Source of the DNA: Nemertoderma westbladi
Taxonomy: Eukaryota; Xenacoelomorpha; Nemertodermatida; Nemertodermatidae
Direction: 5' to 3'
Length of the DNA: 52,336 nucleotides
NCBI GenBank assembly: GCA_032718475.1
Contig: JAUCBJ010006065.1
Location: 1 to 52,336, forward strand
Position numbers and translations under genes: made by a program. The notes beneath the pieces were generated by a model. The model was not told the DNA's origin. It was given only the letters and a program-made list of their open reading frames with translations, and ran no database searches. This document shows positions 43,201 through 52,336 of this stretch, in pieces. Each line of letters starts with the position of its first letter. Within the stretch, counting starts at the first letter, position 1.

Positions 43201-44032
43201 CTAATGATTCTACTATATAGTGTATCCCTAATGGTTCTACTATATAGTGTATCCCTAATGGTTCTACTATATAGTGTATCCCTAATGGTTCAACTATATA
43301 GTGTATCCCTAATGGTTCTACTATATAGTGTATCCCTAATGGTTCTACTATATAGTGTATCCCTAATGGTTCTACTATATAGTGTATCCCTAATGGTTCA
43401 ACTATATAGTGTATCCCTAATGGTTTTACTATATAGTGTATCCCTAATGGTTCTACTATATAGTGTATCCCTAATGGTTCTACTATAGTGTATCCCTAAT
43501 GGTTCTACTATATAGTGTATCCCTAATGGTTCTACTATATAGTGTATCCCTAATGATTCTACTATATAGTGTATCCCTAATGGTTCTACTATATAGTGTA
43601 TCCCTAATGGTTCTACTATATAGTGTATCCCTAATGATTCTACTATATAGTGTATCCCTAATGGTTCTACTATATAGTGTATCCCTAATGGTTCTACTAT
43701 ATAGTGTATCCCTAATGGTTCTACTATATAGTGTATCCCTAATGGTTCTACTATATAGTGTATCCCTAATGGTTCTACTATATAGTGTATCCCTAATGGT
43801 TCTACTATATAGTGTATCCCTAATGGTTCTACTATATAGTGTATCCCTAATGGTTCTACTATATAGTGTATCCCTAATGGTTATACTATATAGTGTATCC
43901 CTAATGGTTCTACTATATAGTGTATCCCTAATGGTTCTACTATATAGTGTATCCCTAATGGTTCAACTATATAGTGTATCCCTAATGGTTCTACTATATA
44001 GTGTATCCCTAATGGTTCTACTAGTGTATCCC
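43201..44032 (+). repeat. 27-bp minisatellite, ~31 copies
   Basis: Copies of ATGGTTCTACTATATAGTGT plus ATCCCTA (27 bases) are almost identical, with rare changes such as GATTC or GGTTCAAC and one 4-base deletion near 43484. The unit is nine codons (MVLLYSVSL), so two long frames appear; the peptide is only the repeat and there is no flanking coding sequence, so no gene is called. The high identity points to recent expansion. It lies in the long Mieap intron. Confidence 0.97.
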
Positions 44033-44039
44033 AATTTTA

Positions 44040-44820
44040 TAAATGTTATATAAATAATTAAAATAATTATTTAAATTTTTTTGCAAATTTATATGATTTT
44101 TGCCAAATTGTTTTAAGTTAATTGAGTCTTAAAATTTTGCGACTGGTAGATTGTATTTTTGCAATTGTGCCTTATGTTTTGTTTTTTATGTAGCCAGTTT
44201 AAAACTCCAAAATGAGAAAATATCGTTATTTTTATTTGGATCTTCTAATTTGTAGATATTCAAAATTCTGATTGTGTTTATATGGCAGGACTAGCTATTG
44301 TTTTTTTTTTATGAGTAGGTTTTTTATGCTAGTTGTGTTTCTAAAACACAACAATTTAAATTAATTCACACTTTAAATACAATATAAAACTGACTCAGCC
44401 GCAGTTTAATAAAATAGTTGACCATTATCAAGAATGGCCACAAACAATGTGAATGACAGTAGATCGCAGTCCTAAAAATAATTCTGCAACCTAAAGTAAT
44501 AGGAACGCATTTTAAACAACCATATTCAGCATGATCCGGTCTCTTAAATATAATTTTGGGTTGAACGAAATATATTTTTGGCCAAATCCCGGCGAAACGC
44601 ATATGCAAAAATGTAACCAATGTGATAATTTTACTTACAGTATTTAAACAGGGTTGCGCTTTGTGTCCCTGCTAAAATAAAACGATGACTACTTACAGTT
44701 GAACAGACAGATAGGAACATGTTGTTTCTTTGTTTCCAATTAATTTTACTTGCTTGATATTGGTCTGTCAAAAATATATTTCGTCCAACCCAAAACCATA
44801 ATATATATAAGCTATATATA
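44040..44820. other. Intronic non-coding stretch
   Basis: AT-rich; the minus-strand ORFs at 44366-44620 and 44631-45062 have no recognised motifs. Confidence 0.45.
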
Positions 44821-44823
44821 CTG

Positions 44824-44866
44824 TAAAATGCAGCTGCAATGCAGCATGCCGATGGTAGTAGTAGTA
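44824..44866 (+). repeat. LINE 3'-tail remnant with (TAG)n
   Basis: AAATGCAGCTGCAATGCAGC followed by ATGCCGATGGTAGTAGTAGTA matches the 3' end of the LINE at 28798-30806 (minus-strand reading near 28861-28808). Only the last 40 or so bases are present, a typical strong 5' truncation. Confidence 0.75.
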
Positions 44867-45319
44867 TACTGAATTCATGATTTTGAGTGTTGACCGGACA
44901 TTTTGAGTATTGTCCCCAGACGTTTGACTGTTTTCCTTGGACTTGCCGACGACATGCGGAGCTGAAACTTGGCAGAAAGGTCTGCGATCTACTGTTATTC
45001 TCATTGTTTGTGACCATTTTTATAATGGTCAACCATTTCTTGACTGTACCTGAGTGTATCACCGTTTTTAGGTGATATAACAGTTTCCACCTATCCCTCT
45101 ACAGAAGTTATGTTATATCTGAAAAACAGTTGAAGAAAAAAAGCCTCAGAAAATTACAAATGAAGTATGAAACTATTCATTTTCAACCATTTTGACACGT
45201 TTTTAAAAACACTAGCTACTATATGAGACGGCGAGACACTGTCCGACAAAATTCGAAAAACTGCCTTAACTAATGAGGAAAAATAATATGTACTTAAACC
45301 ATTAGAAAAAAAGCAACAA

Positions 45320-45440
45320 AACACTGTAGTAGCCCTGTTAGTAACACTGTAGTAGCACCCTGTTAGTAACACTGTAGTAGCACCCTGTTAGTAACACTGT
45401 AGTAGCACCCTGTTAGTAACACTGTAGTAGCACCCTGTTA
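45320..45440 (+). repeat. 25-bp tandem repeat, ~5 copies
   Basis: Units of AGTAACACTGTAGTAGCACC followed by CTGTT are nearly identical; the first is slightly shorter. The array ends 45 bases before the ATG of the coiled-coil gene and so would lie in its promoter or 5' UTR. Confidence 0.9.
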
Positions 45441-45484
45441 TTTGAATTATCTTAGTAGATCTTTAAAATATTTCATTTATTATA

Positions 45485-47275
45485 ATGGCATCGAAATTGG
45501 TTCGAAAAATATCATCTGCAAAAATCGTAATGTCGCTAAGAGATCGATTTGGCAGAAGGAGAAGAACGTCAACGACTTTAAGTCAAACAGATGAAGCAAT
45601 GATGAATGAGGACATTCTTAAATGTTATGATGATATAATAAAGCTTGATGAAGAAACAATTCAGGGAGATGATGATATTATTACTCCTATAATGGTAAAA
45701 ACTATTGGGGGTGCAGCAAATAGTTTACAAGTCTCGCCAAAGCAATGCAAGTCCAGTGGAGAACATGTTAGTACATTGGCTTCGCCAACGGCCATGGCAG
45801 AATTCAACAACCACAGGCAAGAGTTACAGGGGGATGAGTTGTTGGTTAATTCCGCGATGCAGTACCAAGCGAGATTGACGGAAGAGCGCGGCGAAAAAGC
45901 AGAAATGTTAAACGAGTTAAGCAAGAAAAGAGAGATGATTGCTGCTCTTCAAATTGAAATAGATGAAACCTCAAAGAATGTGATAAACTTGCAATCCAAA
46001 ATACAATTTTCTGAAAGAGAGAGGAATTTAATAGAATTACAAGTAGCCACTGAAGGAGAAAATCTTGGCAGGCAAATTGCCGAGGCAACTCATATTAAAG
46101 AGGAGTCAGAGAATCTGTCAAAGAATATCGATGCGGTCAAAGACGGCGCCATTAAATTAGATTCAGATGTTGGAAGCGCAAAGATAATGCTTAACGAAAA
46201 GGAGGAAAAAATAAAGGAGCTAATAAAAGTAAGCCAAGATCTAACATGGAAGATCGAGAGAACAGAAAGGGAACTTCGAGACAACAAGGAGGAGAACATT
46301 AAGTTAACCATGAAAGCGGAGCACATGAAGGAGAAGGTAGACATCGTGCAGAATGGCCTCAAGATGATCCGTCATCAGATGGAAGACACTCAAAGGGAAG
46401 TTAAAATGCGCGATGGCCGATTGGAGTCGGCGAAACAAGATGCTCGCATCAGTGAAACAACTTTAGCGGAGAGAGTTCTAAGTCTATCTGACGAAGTTTC
46501 TGAGCGGGAGTCCAAGTTGCAGCGAGCCGAAGAGATAACCTGCGCCATCGAGAAAGAAATCAAATTGCTACGAATCGAATTATATTCAGCAAAAGAAGAG
46601 TTGACCGGCACCGCTGGACGACTCGACCAGGAAATACGGGAAAAATCAAACCTGCAACAGAGCAATGACCAAATGGAGCAAAACCTGAAAAAACTTAAAA
46701 AAGCAATAGCGTCAATAGAAAAAGAAAGAGATCATGCTGCGTCCCAAGCGCAAGAACTACAATCGCGAGTGAACGCGTTGAAATTGGATGCAGATGATTT
46801 CACTCAATCACTAACAACCCAAAAAGGTGAATTAGAAATGATCAAGAAAGATAGAGAATTGTTACTAGCCAAGTTATGCGACTTAGAGAAAAGCAACCGA
46901 AGTTTAGAGAAAGAGGTAGAACTACATCGGAATCGCGGCGATATGATTGAATGCGAGTTGAAGGACAGTCAGCGTGCACGCGATTCGTTAGATAAAACTG
47001 TTCGCGATCTCAAGGTCGGTAATAAACACATTCAGGATCAACTTGGAGGTCAGGTGGACGGTTTGTTATTGGGTAAAGCAGACCACGATGAAGGCCACGG
47101 CGGAGGAGAGGAAGACGTTTTGGATCGGCGTCTGGCACAACTGCAACGGAACAAATGCGATCTGACAAGTCAGTTGGAGAAAGAGGCGCAGTTACTGGGT
47201 GAAATGCGTCGACAAAGCGATGAACTGCACAAGAAATATGGCGAACATACAATCTTCTCTGACATACCTAAATAA
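45485..47275 (+). CDS. Coiled-coil protein, single exon, nested in a Mieap intron
   Basis: A 596-codon ORF. Residues 1-35 are basic (RDRFGRRRRTSTT), residues 40-75 acidic. From about residue 100 to 560 the sequence is a long heptad-type coiled coil rich in Glu, Lys, Gln, Leu and Ile, for example REMIAALQIEIDETSKNVIN and LSLSDEVSERESKLQRAEEI. A Gly/His/Asp-rich break (KADHDEGHGGGEED) lies near residue 530, then a last coil. There are no membrane segments or catalytic motifs. It looks like a cytoskeletal, centriolar or ciliary structural protein, but I cannot name an ortholog. AATAAA at 47374-47379 lies about 100 bases after the stop. It has no introns and sits on the strand opposite its host gene; a retrocopy origin is possible. 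Confidence 0.85.
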   Translation: MASKLVRKISSAKIVMSLRDRFGRRRRTSTTLSQTDEAMMNEDILKCYDDIIKLDEETIQGDDDIITPIMVKTIGGAANSLQVSPKQCKSSGEHVSTLASPTAMAEFNNHRQELQGDELLVNSAMQYQARLTEERGEKAEMLNELSKKREMIAALQIEIDETSKNVINLQSKIQFSERERNLIELQVATEGENLGRQIAEATHIKEESENLSKNIDAVKDGAIKLDSDVGSAKIMLNEKEEKIKELIKVSQDLTWKIERTERELRDNKEENIKLTMKAEHMKEKVDIVQNGLKMIRHQMEDTQREVKMRDGRLESAKQDARISETTLAERVLSLSDEVSERESKLQRAEEITCAIEKEIKLLRIELYSAKEELTGTAGRLDQEIREKSNLQQSNDQMEQNLKKLKKAIASIEKERDHAASQAQELQSRVNALKLDADDFTQSLTTQKGELEMIKKDRELLLAKLCDLEKSNRSLEKEVELHRNRGDMIECELKDSQRARDSLDKTVRDLKVGNKHIQDQLGGQVDGLLLGKADHDEGHGGGEEDVLDRRLAQLQRNKCDLTSQLEKEAQLLGEMRRQSDELHKKYGEHTIFSDIPK

Positions 47276-47279
47276 ACCT

Positions 47280-47925
47280 ACATCTGCTACAACCTGAATA
47301 TATAATCGCCTCACACGATGCAACATTTGTTGCAGTAACTAGTTTCTACAACATGCTGCAGGTCCTCTTTACTAATAAATACATTGATGCAACCAAGTTG
47401 CTCATGAAAGAGGGCCCACAACAAGCTTCTGAAAAAAGTTGCAACAAAAGTAGCGTCGTTTCAGGCGGACCTAAGAATAATTAAAATCCATAATGTATTG
47501 AAGAAATATTGCTTGCTTCATTTGGTCTGGCAGCCTAAATAGTAAACTAAAACTAAATAATATTATTTTTTTAACTTTAATAGCCATGCATATTGTTATT
47601 GACTATACTTTTATTTAACACGTGGAACAAATTTTAATTTTTTAATATTTTAACATGTAACATTATTTTCAATCCTACCATAGAAAACCAATTACATAAC
47701 TATATTTCAACTTGCAGTAGAACTAGTTTAAAGACTTGGCCTTATTCAACATGTTGAATCCCAATTAATATTAATATGACATATTAATATAGCCTAAACG
47801 ATTTTATCATCTTTGCTTGGGTCAGTAAAACAAAGTATTTGGAGTCTGGAGCATAAACATGTGCTAGCATGTAGAACATAAACATTTTCAATTTCTAAAA
47901 CACTTCTTTCTACTATATAAAACAA
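47280..47925. other. Presumed 3' UTR and intronic non-coding DNA
   Basis: Contains the AATAAA of the coiled-coil gene and otherwise AT-rich sequence up to the next Mieap exon. Confidence 0.5.
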
Positions 47926-47931
47926 ACTAAC

Positions 47932-48104
47932 TTTGGATCACTGTAGACCTCCCCACTCCTACCCGTAGCAACCTCTAGCGGATGGGGCAAGCAGCACATC
48001 TGGAAGGCTACCTTGACCACCTCTCGAACGAACCCTTGCAACGAACTGATCTGAAAGTCGTACAGACTCACCGGGCACTTCCCTTTCAGACTTCTCAGCA
48101 CTTG
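47932..48104 (-). CDS. SPATA18: Mieap (SPATA18) exon
   Basis: 173 bases with acceptor TACGTTACAG at its start and donor GTTAGT at its end. It is read from phase 0 and leaves two bases (AA) that join the A of the next exon. It encodes QVLRSLKGKCPVSLYDFQIS, then GFVREVVKVAFQMCCLPHPL and GEVYSDPK. The FxREVxKVAFxM helix and the GExYxDxKY turn match the Mieap C-terminal domain as I recall it. Confidence 0.87.
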
Positions 48105-48299
48105 CTGTAACGTAAATAGAAAGACATTTTAATGGCCTGAAGTTAACACTACTCGGTTTTATTGCCTACAAGCTCCGAACTACAGTAACGTGCACGTTGT
48201 TTGTCCCTTTCTGAAAAATACATACCGGTAGGCCTTGGTTATCATACTGTCAGAGAATGCCAGTAATGTATACCTTCTTTCGGAAATATAGAGTAGCAA

Positions 48300-48430
48300 A
48301 CATCTATTCCTACACCTACGCTAAATGCTACGCCTAGACCTACACATAAACCTACGCCTACACTTTTGCTAACACCTACGCCTACCCCTACTCTAACACA
48401 TACGCCTAAGCAAACACCTAGATTAGGTGT
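48300..48430. repeat. Degenerate (CCTACR)n simple repeat
   Basis: About 20 diverged copies of CCTACG / CCTACA / CTAACACC-like hexamers. The minus-strand reading gives a VGVGVG peptide by chance. Not telomeric TTAGGG. Confidence 0.7.
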
Positions 48431-48497
48431 AGGCACAGGCTAGGTTTTACACCCCTGGACTTCTTAAACTGTTAAGTCGAGTTGATACAAGACGAAT

Positions 48498-49352
48498 ACA
48501 GTGTCGTTATTCAGGTACCTGCCACCACACCCCCCCCCCCCCCCCCCCCCCAGATTACATGAAATTTTACACAGATAGTTTCACCTCCCTCTTCCTCCGA
48601 GGTTGAGCCAGAATTTTTAATTTTGCTTTCAATTTTTAGCTACAAGCGTTTGAAAAAGTGCCTCCGGTGATATTTCACCAGTAACACTGCAGTTAATTTT
48701 CAACCTTATAGTGATTTGTTGGTACTGTTAGAAAGCTGGCCATGCCAGGATTACAAATATATAACACAACCAAAATTTCGTTTAAAAGTAGCTGAGATAT
48801 TAGCGTTCAACAGTTGCATGGTTTTGCAACTGCGCGATGCCATAGCTGCGCTATTCTATTAAATAAAAACACCATATATTCTAGAATATTTTGTATATGT
48901 TTGAATACCTACGTAACAGTATGATCATAGAGCAAGGCGTTCTAGATCTGTAGTTCTAGAACGCCTTGTTATAGAGCCATTGCATTGTTGCCCAGCTACG
49001 TAAGGGATAAACCAGAATATTGTGTATTTAGTATTTATTAAATATAATAAATGGCAGCATAGAATTGATATTTGGAATGTGGAATTGGATAATGTGGAAT
49101 TTAAATTTGGAATGCTATTTCCAAACCAAATTCAAATATTTTTAAATTTTGGAATCCTTGCAAGGGCAGCTTTCTATCAGTACCAACAAATCACTATAAG
49201 ATTGAATAACAACTACAGTACATTGTACCTAGTGAAATATCGTCGGAAACACCTTTTTCAAACGCTTGTAGCTAAAGAATGAAAGCGAAAATTAAAATTC
49301 TGGCTCACCCAGCAAGGAGGAGGGAGGTGAAACTATTTCTGTTTCGATAATT
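48498..49352. mobile_element. ~0.85 kb palindromic element with poly-C end, copy 2
   Basis: Same family as 41348-42245. The left end TGTCGTTATTCAGGTACCTG precedes a C run of about 20. Arm 48580-48745 (TTTCACCTCCC..., TTTTTAGCTACAAGCGTTTG, AGTGATTTGTTGGTACTGTT) pairs with 49165-49335 (ACCAACAAATCACTAT, AACGCTTGTAGCTAAAGAAT, GGGAGGTGAAAC). The centre holds a second hairpin, CAAGGCGTTCTAGA...TCTAGAACGCCTTG, near 48932-48968. The right G run is lost. It lies in the 2.6 kb Mieap intron. Confidence 0.88.
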
Positions 49353-49354
49353 AC

Positions 49355-50375
49355 TGATAAGTTATTTATTTTAAGCATTGCACGGATTCTAGAACCATAA
49401 TCGGACAGATTGTAAATGCACTTTATTATACTATTAAGTATTAGTTGAAACCTGAATTCTATCAAAAATACATATAATTGAACGATACCTTATATGGACA
49501 AAACGTGGAATATTATGAAGACCGATAAAATACTTGTAAGACATGGCAAAGAAAATAGTACTCTGGGTGCATTATTACATACAACCCTAATTCGATTATG
49601 TACCTTTATGTGTTATATGTATTAGTAATATGAATGTTGACTTAAGTTTCAAATAAAATACGATTACGAAATACAATTACATCACATCATTAGGGGTTGC
49701 GCTATGTATTTTCCTGAATTAAGGTATTTGCAATTTTGATGAGAGGTTTGAATACCAGTACCAGACTGATGGGCCAAGTATCCAACTTAATGTACAGATG
49801 AGATCCCTGGAGGGTTAATGATGGTGAATATACGGTAACTTAGTCAGTCAAATGGAAGTAGAAACGTAAAGAAATCACGGATTGATTCTCAAAAGTGCAC
49901 AGTGATCAAGTAAATTCCCAATAAAGCCCCTAGGCTTCTATGCGCTAAAGAGGAGATTACAATTTCTACAATTAATTATACAGCTTATTTCGAACGCAAT
50001 TTTTTTGTATCTAACAAGCAAAATGAATTTTTTTCAATAAATAGTGTTTTTCTATATCGTTGAAATCAAATAATTAAATTGACACTGATTGTAACTGTAA
50101 CAAGGGAAGTACCGGGGACAATATTGGTGATGAACCTTCGTTTTGGTTTTCCCATAAACAAATTCACTACACAAACCAAAATACATCGGAAACTTACAAG
50201 TGTGAGTGACACGCTACTTGTACAATGTGGTTCTGAAGATGCACATAATGGGTTATCACTTTTTATACTCAAGATAATCGTTTATAGGTAGGTGACTGAC
50301 GTATCAACACTTTATTTTACTTCTAATCAACAAATTAGAAGCTAATAGGAAAATAGATTCATCGGCAATACCACT
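49355..50375. other. Intronic non-coding stretch
   Basis: AT-rich. Two short ORFs overlap on opposite strands at 50066-50291; neither has a recognised motif. Confidence 0.5.
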
Positions 50376-50378
50376 TTA

Positions 50379-50675
50379 ACAATGCTTGTCGAACAATGCT
50401 TGTCGAACAATGTTTGTCGAACAATGCTTGTCGAACAATGCTTGTCGAACAATGCTTGTCGAATAATGCTTGTCGAACAATGCTTGTCGAACAATGCTTG
50501 TCGAACAATGCTTGTCGAACAATGCTTGTCGAACAATGCTTGTCGAACAATGCTTGTCGAACAATGCTTGTCGAACAATGCTTGTCGAACAATGCTTGTC
50601 AAACAATGCTTGTCGAACAATGCTTGTCGAACAATGCTTGTCGAACAATGCTTGTCGAACAATGCTTGTCGAACA
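50379..50675 (-). repeat. 14-bp minisatellite, ~21 copies, beside a splice donor
   Basis: Nearly identical copies of AATGCTTGTCGAAC. All frames of the 14-base unit stay open on both strands, giving long peptides such as FDKHCSTSIVRQAL that are not genes. The array ends about ten bases from the donor of the Mieap exon at 50686-50841, so the start of that intron is the repeat. Confidence 0.97.
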
Positions 50676-50685
50676 TAGTACTCAC

Positions 50686-50841
50686 CTGGACGACGCCGTA
50701 GGTGTCATGCATATTTCCGAACCGCCAGACATAATTGGTAACAGCCTCATCTAGGTCACCGGCGCTGTGAGTGGCTAGAAGATTCTTACGAACATTGAAT
50801 TTATACTCCGTAAATTCGTGACGAGCAGCATGGAAACTTTC
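50686..50841 (-). CDS. SPATA18: Mieap (SPATA18) exon
   Basis: 156 bases, phase 0 to phase 0, acceptor CATTCAACAG and donor GTGAGT (after GTCCAG). It encodes ESFHAARHEFTEYKFNVRKN followed by LLATHSAGDLDEAVTNYVWR and ends in YGVVQ. The ESFH...F..FK.RVRK pattern continues the previous exon exactly as in Mieap proteins I recall. An alternative acceptor (CTCTCACAG) 19 bases upstream would break the frame. Confidence 0.88.
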
Positions 50842-50968
50842 CTGTTGAATGGAATACAATCTGTGAGAGCGGCGCGGGTTCGGGTATGTAATTACTTTAA
50901 TAGTGACAGAGACATGTATACAATTTGTATTTATGATACCATAAAATGAGTCTACAATAAATACTCAC

Positions 50969-51170
50969 AACAACTGCAGCGTATATAATCTCTTGCGCCT
51001 GGTTTTGATCAACGTAGGTTTTCAGTGCTGCCATAGCAGAGAGTCGATCGTGAGTGAACAAGTCGTTGTAGGTACTCATAAGGTCCTGCTGGGCTCGGTG
51101 GTCGTCTGGGGAAGGGTAGTAGGGAGGGTACGGCAGCAATAGGGTTCGCTTGTATGGCTTTGGTAGCAAA
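50969..51170 (-). CDS. SPATA18: Mieap (SPATA18) exon
   Basis: 202 bases with acceptor TATTTTTTTAG-like sequence (51171 onwards) and donor GTGAGTAT. One base completes a codon from an exon outside this window, followed by 67 codons: LLPKPYKRTLLLPYPPYYPS, then DDHRAQQDLMSTYNDLFTHD and a helix ending IIYAAVV. The PYYPxPDDHRAQQxLxxTYNDLF stretch is the start of the conserved Mieap C-terminal domain. The 127-base intron that follows is short. Confidence 0.87.
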
Positions 51171-52336
51171 CTAAAAAATATATTTTTTTAAATAAAATCT
51201 GTACGTGGATTGAATGCAATTCATTAAGGTTTTCCGAACAATAATAAACAGACACTATCTGATGCATGAACCGCCCTCCATTGTAGGCAGGTTAAAAGAT
51301 AAAGTCAATCAATAGAAGCATGTATTCGGTACAACGTAATATACCAATTTGTAATGTTATTGATGGTTTTATGCATCCCGAGGTATGATTTTATGTTTAC
51401 ACGAAGGATTCTGGTGATTGCGTAATTAACCTTGAAAGCAAGTCAACAATAACAGCCATCATCCACCCTTTAATTGGAAAAACAAAAGGTAATCCGAGCC
51501 ACAGTAACATTGCTACAGTATGACTTGGCTAGGATATGAAGGTCTTAAGCGGGGGGTAACCCCCCCCCCCCCCCCCCCCCCCCTCCACGCTTTTTCCTTT
51601 ACCTCGTGGTTTTTCTTTAAGTATAACTTCATTTTGGGTCCACCTTGGTGGGAAGAAATATCTTTTAAAAACATTCAGTAAGGGCGGCGTCGAGTGAGGT
51701 GAATTCGCCGCCCCTCTAAAGGACGCAGTCTACATAGAGGACGCGTAGTTACTGCGAAAACGGTGTTCCCCCCCCATTCGACCTATTTCCAGCCGTACGA
51801 TTTTCTCGATTTTTCGAGGGGGGACGCGTAATGCCAAAAAAATAAGATTCTTCAGAGCTTTTAGCGAATCTATCGTTTTGACGGACATGACGGACAATTG
51901 TCTGGTTTTTTTGTCTTTTTTTCACTAGGACTCTTAAAAAACCTCTATTTGACGCATCCAGAGACACCGAGAATCGAAAGAGGGGGTCTAAATTAGACGT
52001 TTCCACATCTTGGAATACCCCGCCTCCGGGCTTGTTTTCCGTCTATTGTCCGTCAAAGTTGAAAAAACGGACAAAATGACTTTGCGGAATCCGCTATAAC
52101 TCGGCTAATATTAATCGTACGGGGACGAAAGTAACGCGGTTGGAAAGGGGAAGAGTGGTACTACCTTCGTATCGAATGGGGGTAAGATATTTATTAAAAT
52201 TTCGGGTGGAAAAAAGGGGCCGTAAATTTCTACGTTTTTGTCCGTCTTTTTTCGAAATTTTATTTCCGAAATGTTTAATTTGACAACGCGGGTAGGATTC
52301 CACTAATTCTTTTTTGAAACTCGTAGAAGACCATTG
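51171..52336. other. Intronic or upstream stretch with a C tract and a (T)CCGTC-rich segment
   Basis: No further Mieap exon was recognised. A C run of about 25 lies at 51559-51583. From 51640 onwards GC content rises, and CCGTC / GACGG / CGTACG motifs occur in both orientations, resembling the end of a large mobile element cut by the window edge. The ORFs at 51749-52303 are low-complexity and unconvincing. Confidence 0.4.

Larger units (their letters stand above)
39596..51170 (-). other. SPATA18: Mieap (SPATA18) gene, 3' part, four exons
   Basis: Four minus-strand exons (51170-50969, 50841-50686, 48104-47932, 39719-39596) read as one protein segment of about 218 residues. Every junction keeps the frame and every intron has GT...AG ends. 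From memory of the family, this is the conserved C-terminal domain of mitochondria-eating protein, which in mammals is induced by p53 and acts in mitochondrial quality control. The N-terminal coiled-coil exons must lie beyond the right edge of the window, and a last short exon may lie left of 39596. Introns are 127, 2580 and 8212 bases; the two long ones are filled with palindromic elements and minisatellites, and the longest contains a separate gene on the plus strand. Confidence 0.85.

Noticed and set aside
43204-44053. ORFs encoding repeated MVLLYSVSL
   Set aside because: The 27-bp repeat is nine codons long, so an open frame is automatic; there is no start context or unique sequence.
45661-46665. 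Minus-strand ORFs within the coiled-coil gene
   Set aside because: Shadows of the Glu/Lys-rich coding strand; they are hydrophobic, Ser/Phe/Leu-rich antisense peptides without motifs.
48300-48430. Telomere-like repeat
   Set aside because: The units are CCTACR-type and degenerate, not CCCTAA, and the site is intronic.
50342-50701. ORFs encoding repeated FDKHCSTSIVRQAL and MLVEQCLSNNACRT
   Set aside because: Products of the 14-bp minisatellite read in all frames; the array lies in an intron.

Overview
This is an AT-rich invertebrate animal genomic window with introns, LINE-type reverse transcriptase remnants, many inverted-repeat (foldback/MITE) elements and several minisatellites. The species cannot be fixed from the sequence. 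The gene families present (a paired-like homeobox gene, a Mieap/SPATA18 gene, RTE-like and other invertebrate retroelements) fit a marine invertebrate; a tunicate or other deuterostome is a guess. Fewer than ten per cent of the bases are convincingly coding.

Layout. 1-3090: a 1.5 kb unit repeated twice in tandem, each copy keeping a 152-codon ORF with a CxxC...CxxC pair. 3950-4350: a palindromic tRNA-like repeat. 5100-5745: a GC-rich broken retroelement C-terminus. 5760-10320: AT-rich non-coding DNA. 10850-13234 (minus): a single-exon 794-residue homeodomain protein, the clearest gene of the left half. 13600-20830: short mobile elements and a LINE fragment. 20976-25695: a 4.7 kb array of a 15-bp repeat. 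26295-26507: a possible last exon of an unidentified gene. 27160-31560: two broken LINE copies and nested MITEs. 32630-38060: inverted repeats about 5 kb apart enclosing an unusual foldback element whose arms are made of a 22-bp palindromic satellite.

39596-51170 (minus): the 3' part of a Mieap (SPATA18) gene. Four exons (51170-50969, 50841-50686, 48104-47932, 39719-39596) have good splice sites, agree in phase at every junction and together encode most of the family's conserved C-terminal domain. Its 8.2 kb intron holds an intronless 596-residue coiled-coil gene on the opposite strand (45485-47275), a 27-bp minisatellite and a large palindrome. The 2.6 kb intron holds a second copy of that palindrome and a 14-bp minisatellite that begins about ten bases from a splice donor.

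The most distinctive property of the window is its mobile-element structure: at least eight inverted-repeat families, several with readable target-site duplications, and several sharing one short internal module (AACCAAAACAATAAAC) despite different ends. No complete transposase is visible, so the elements must have been moved by enzymes encoded elsewhere.
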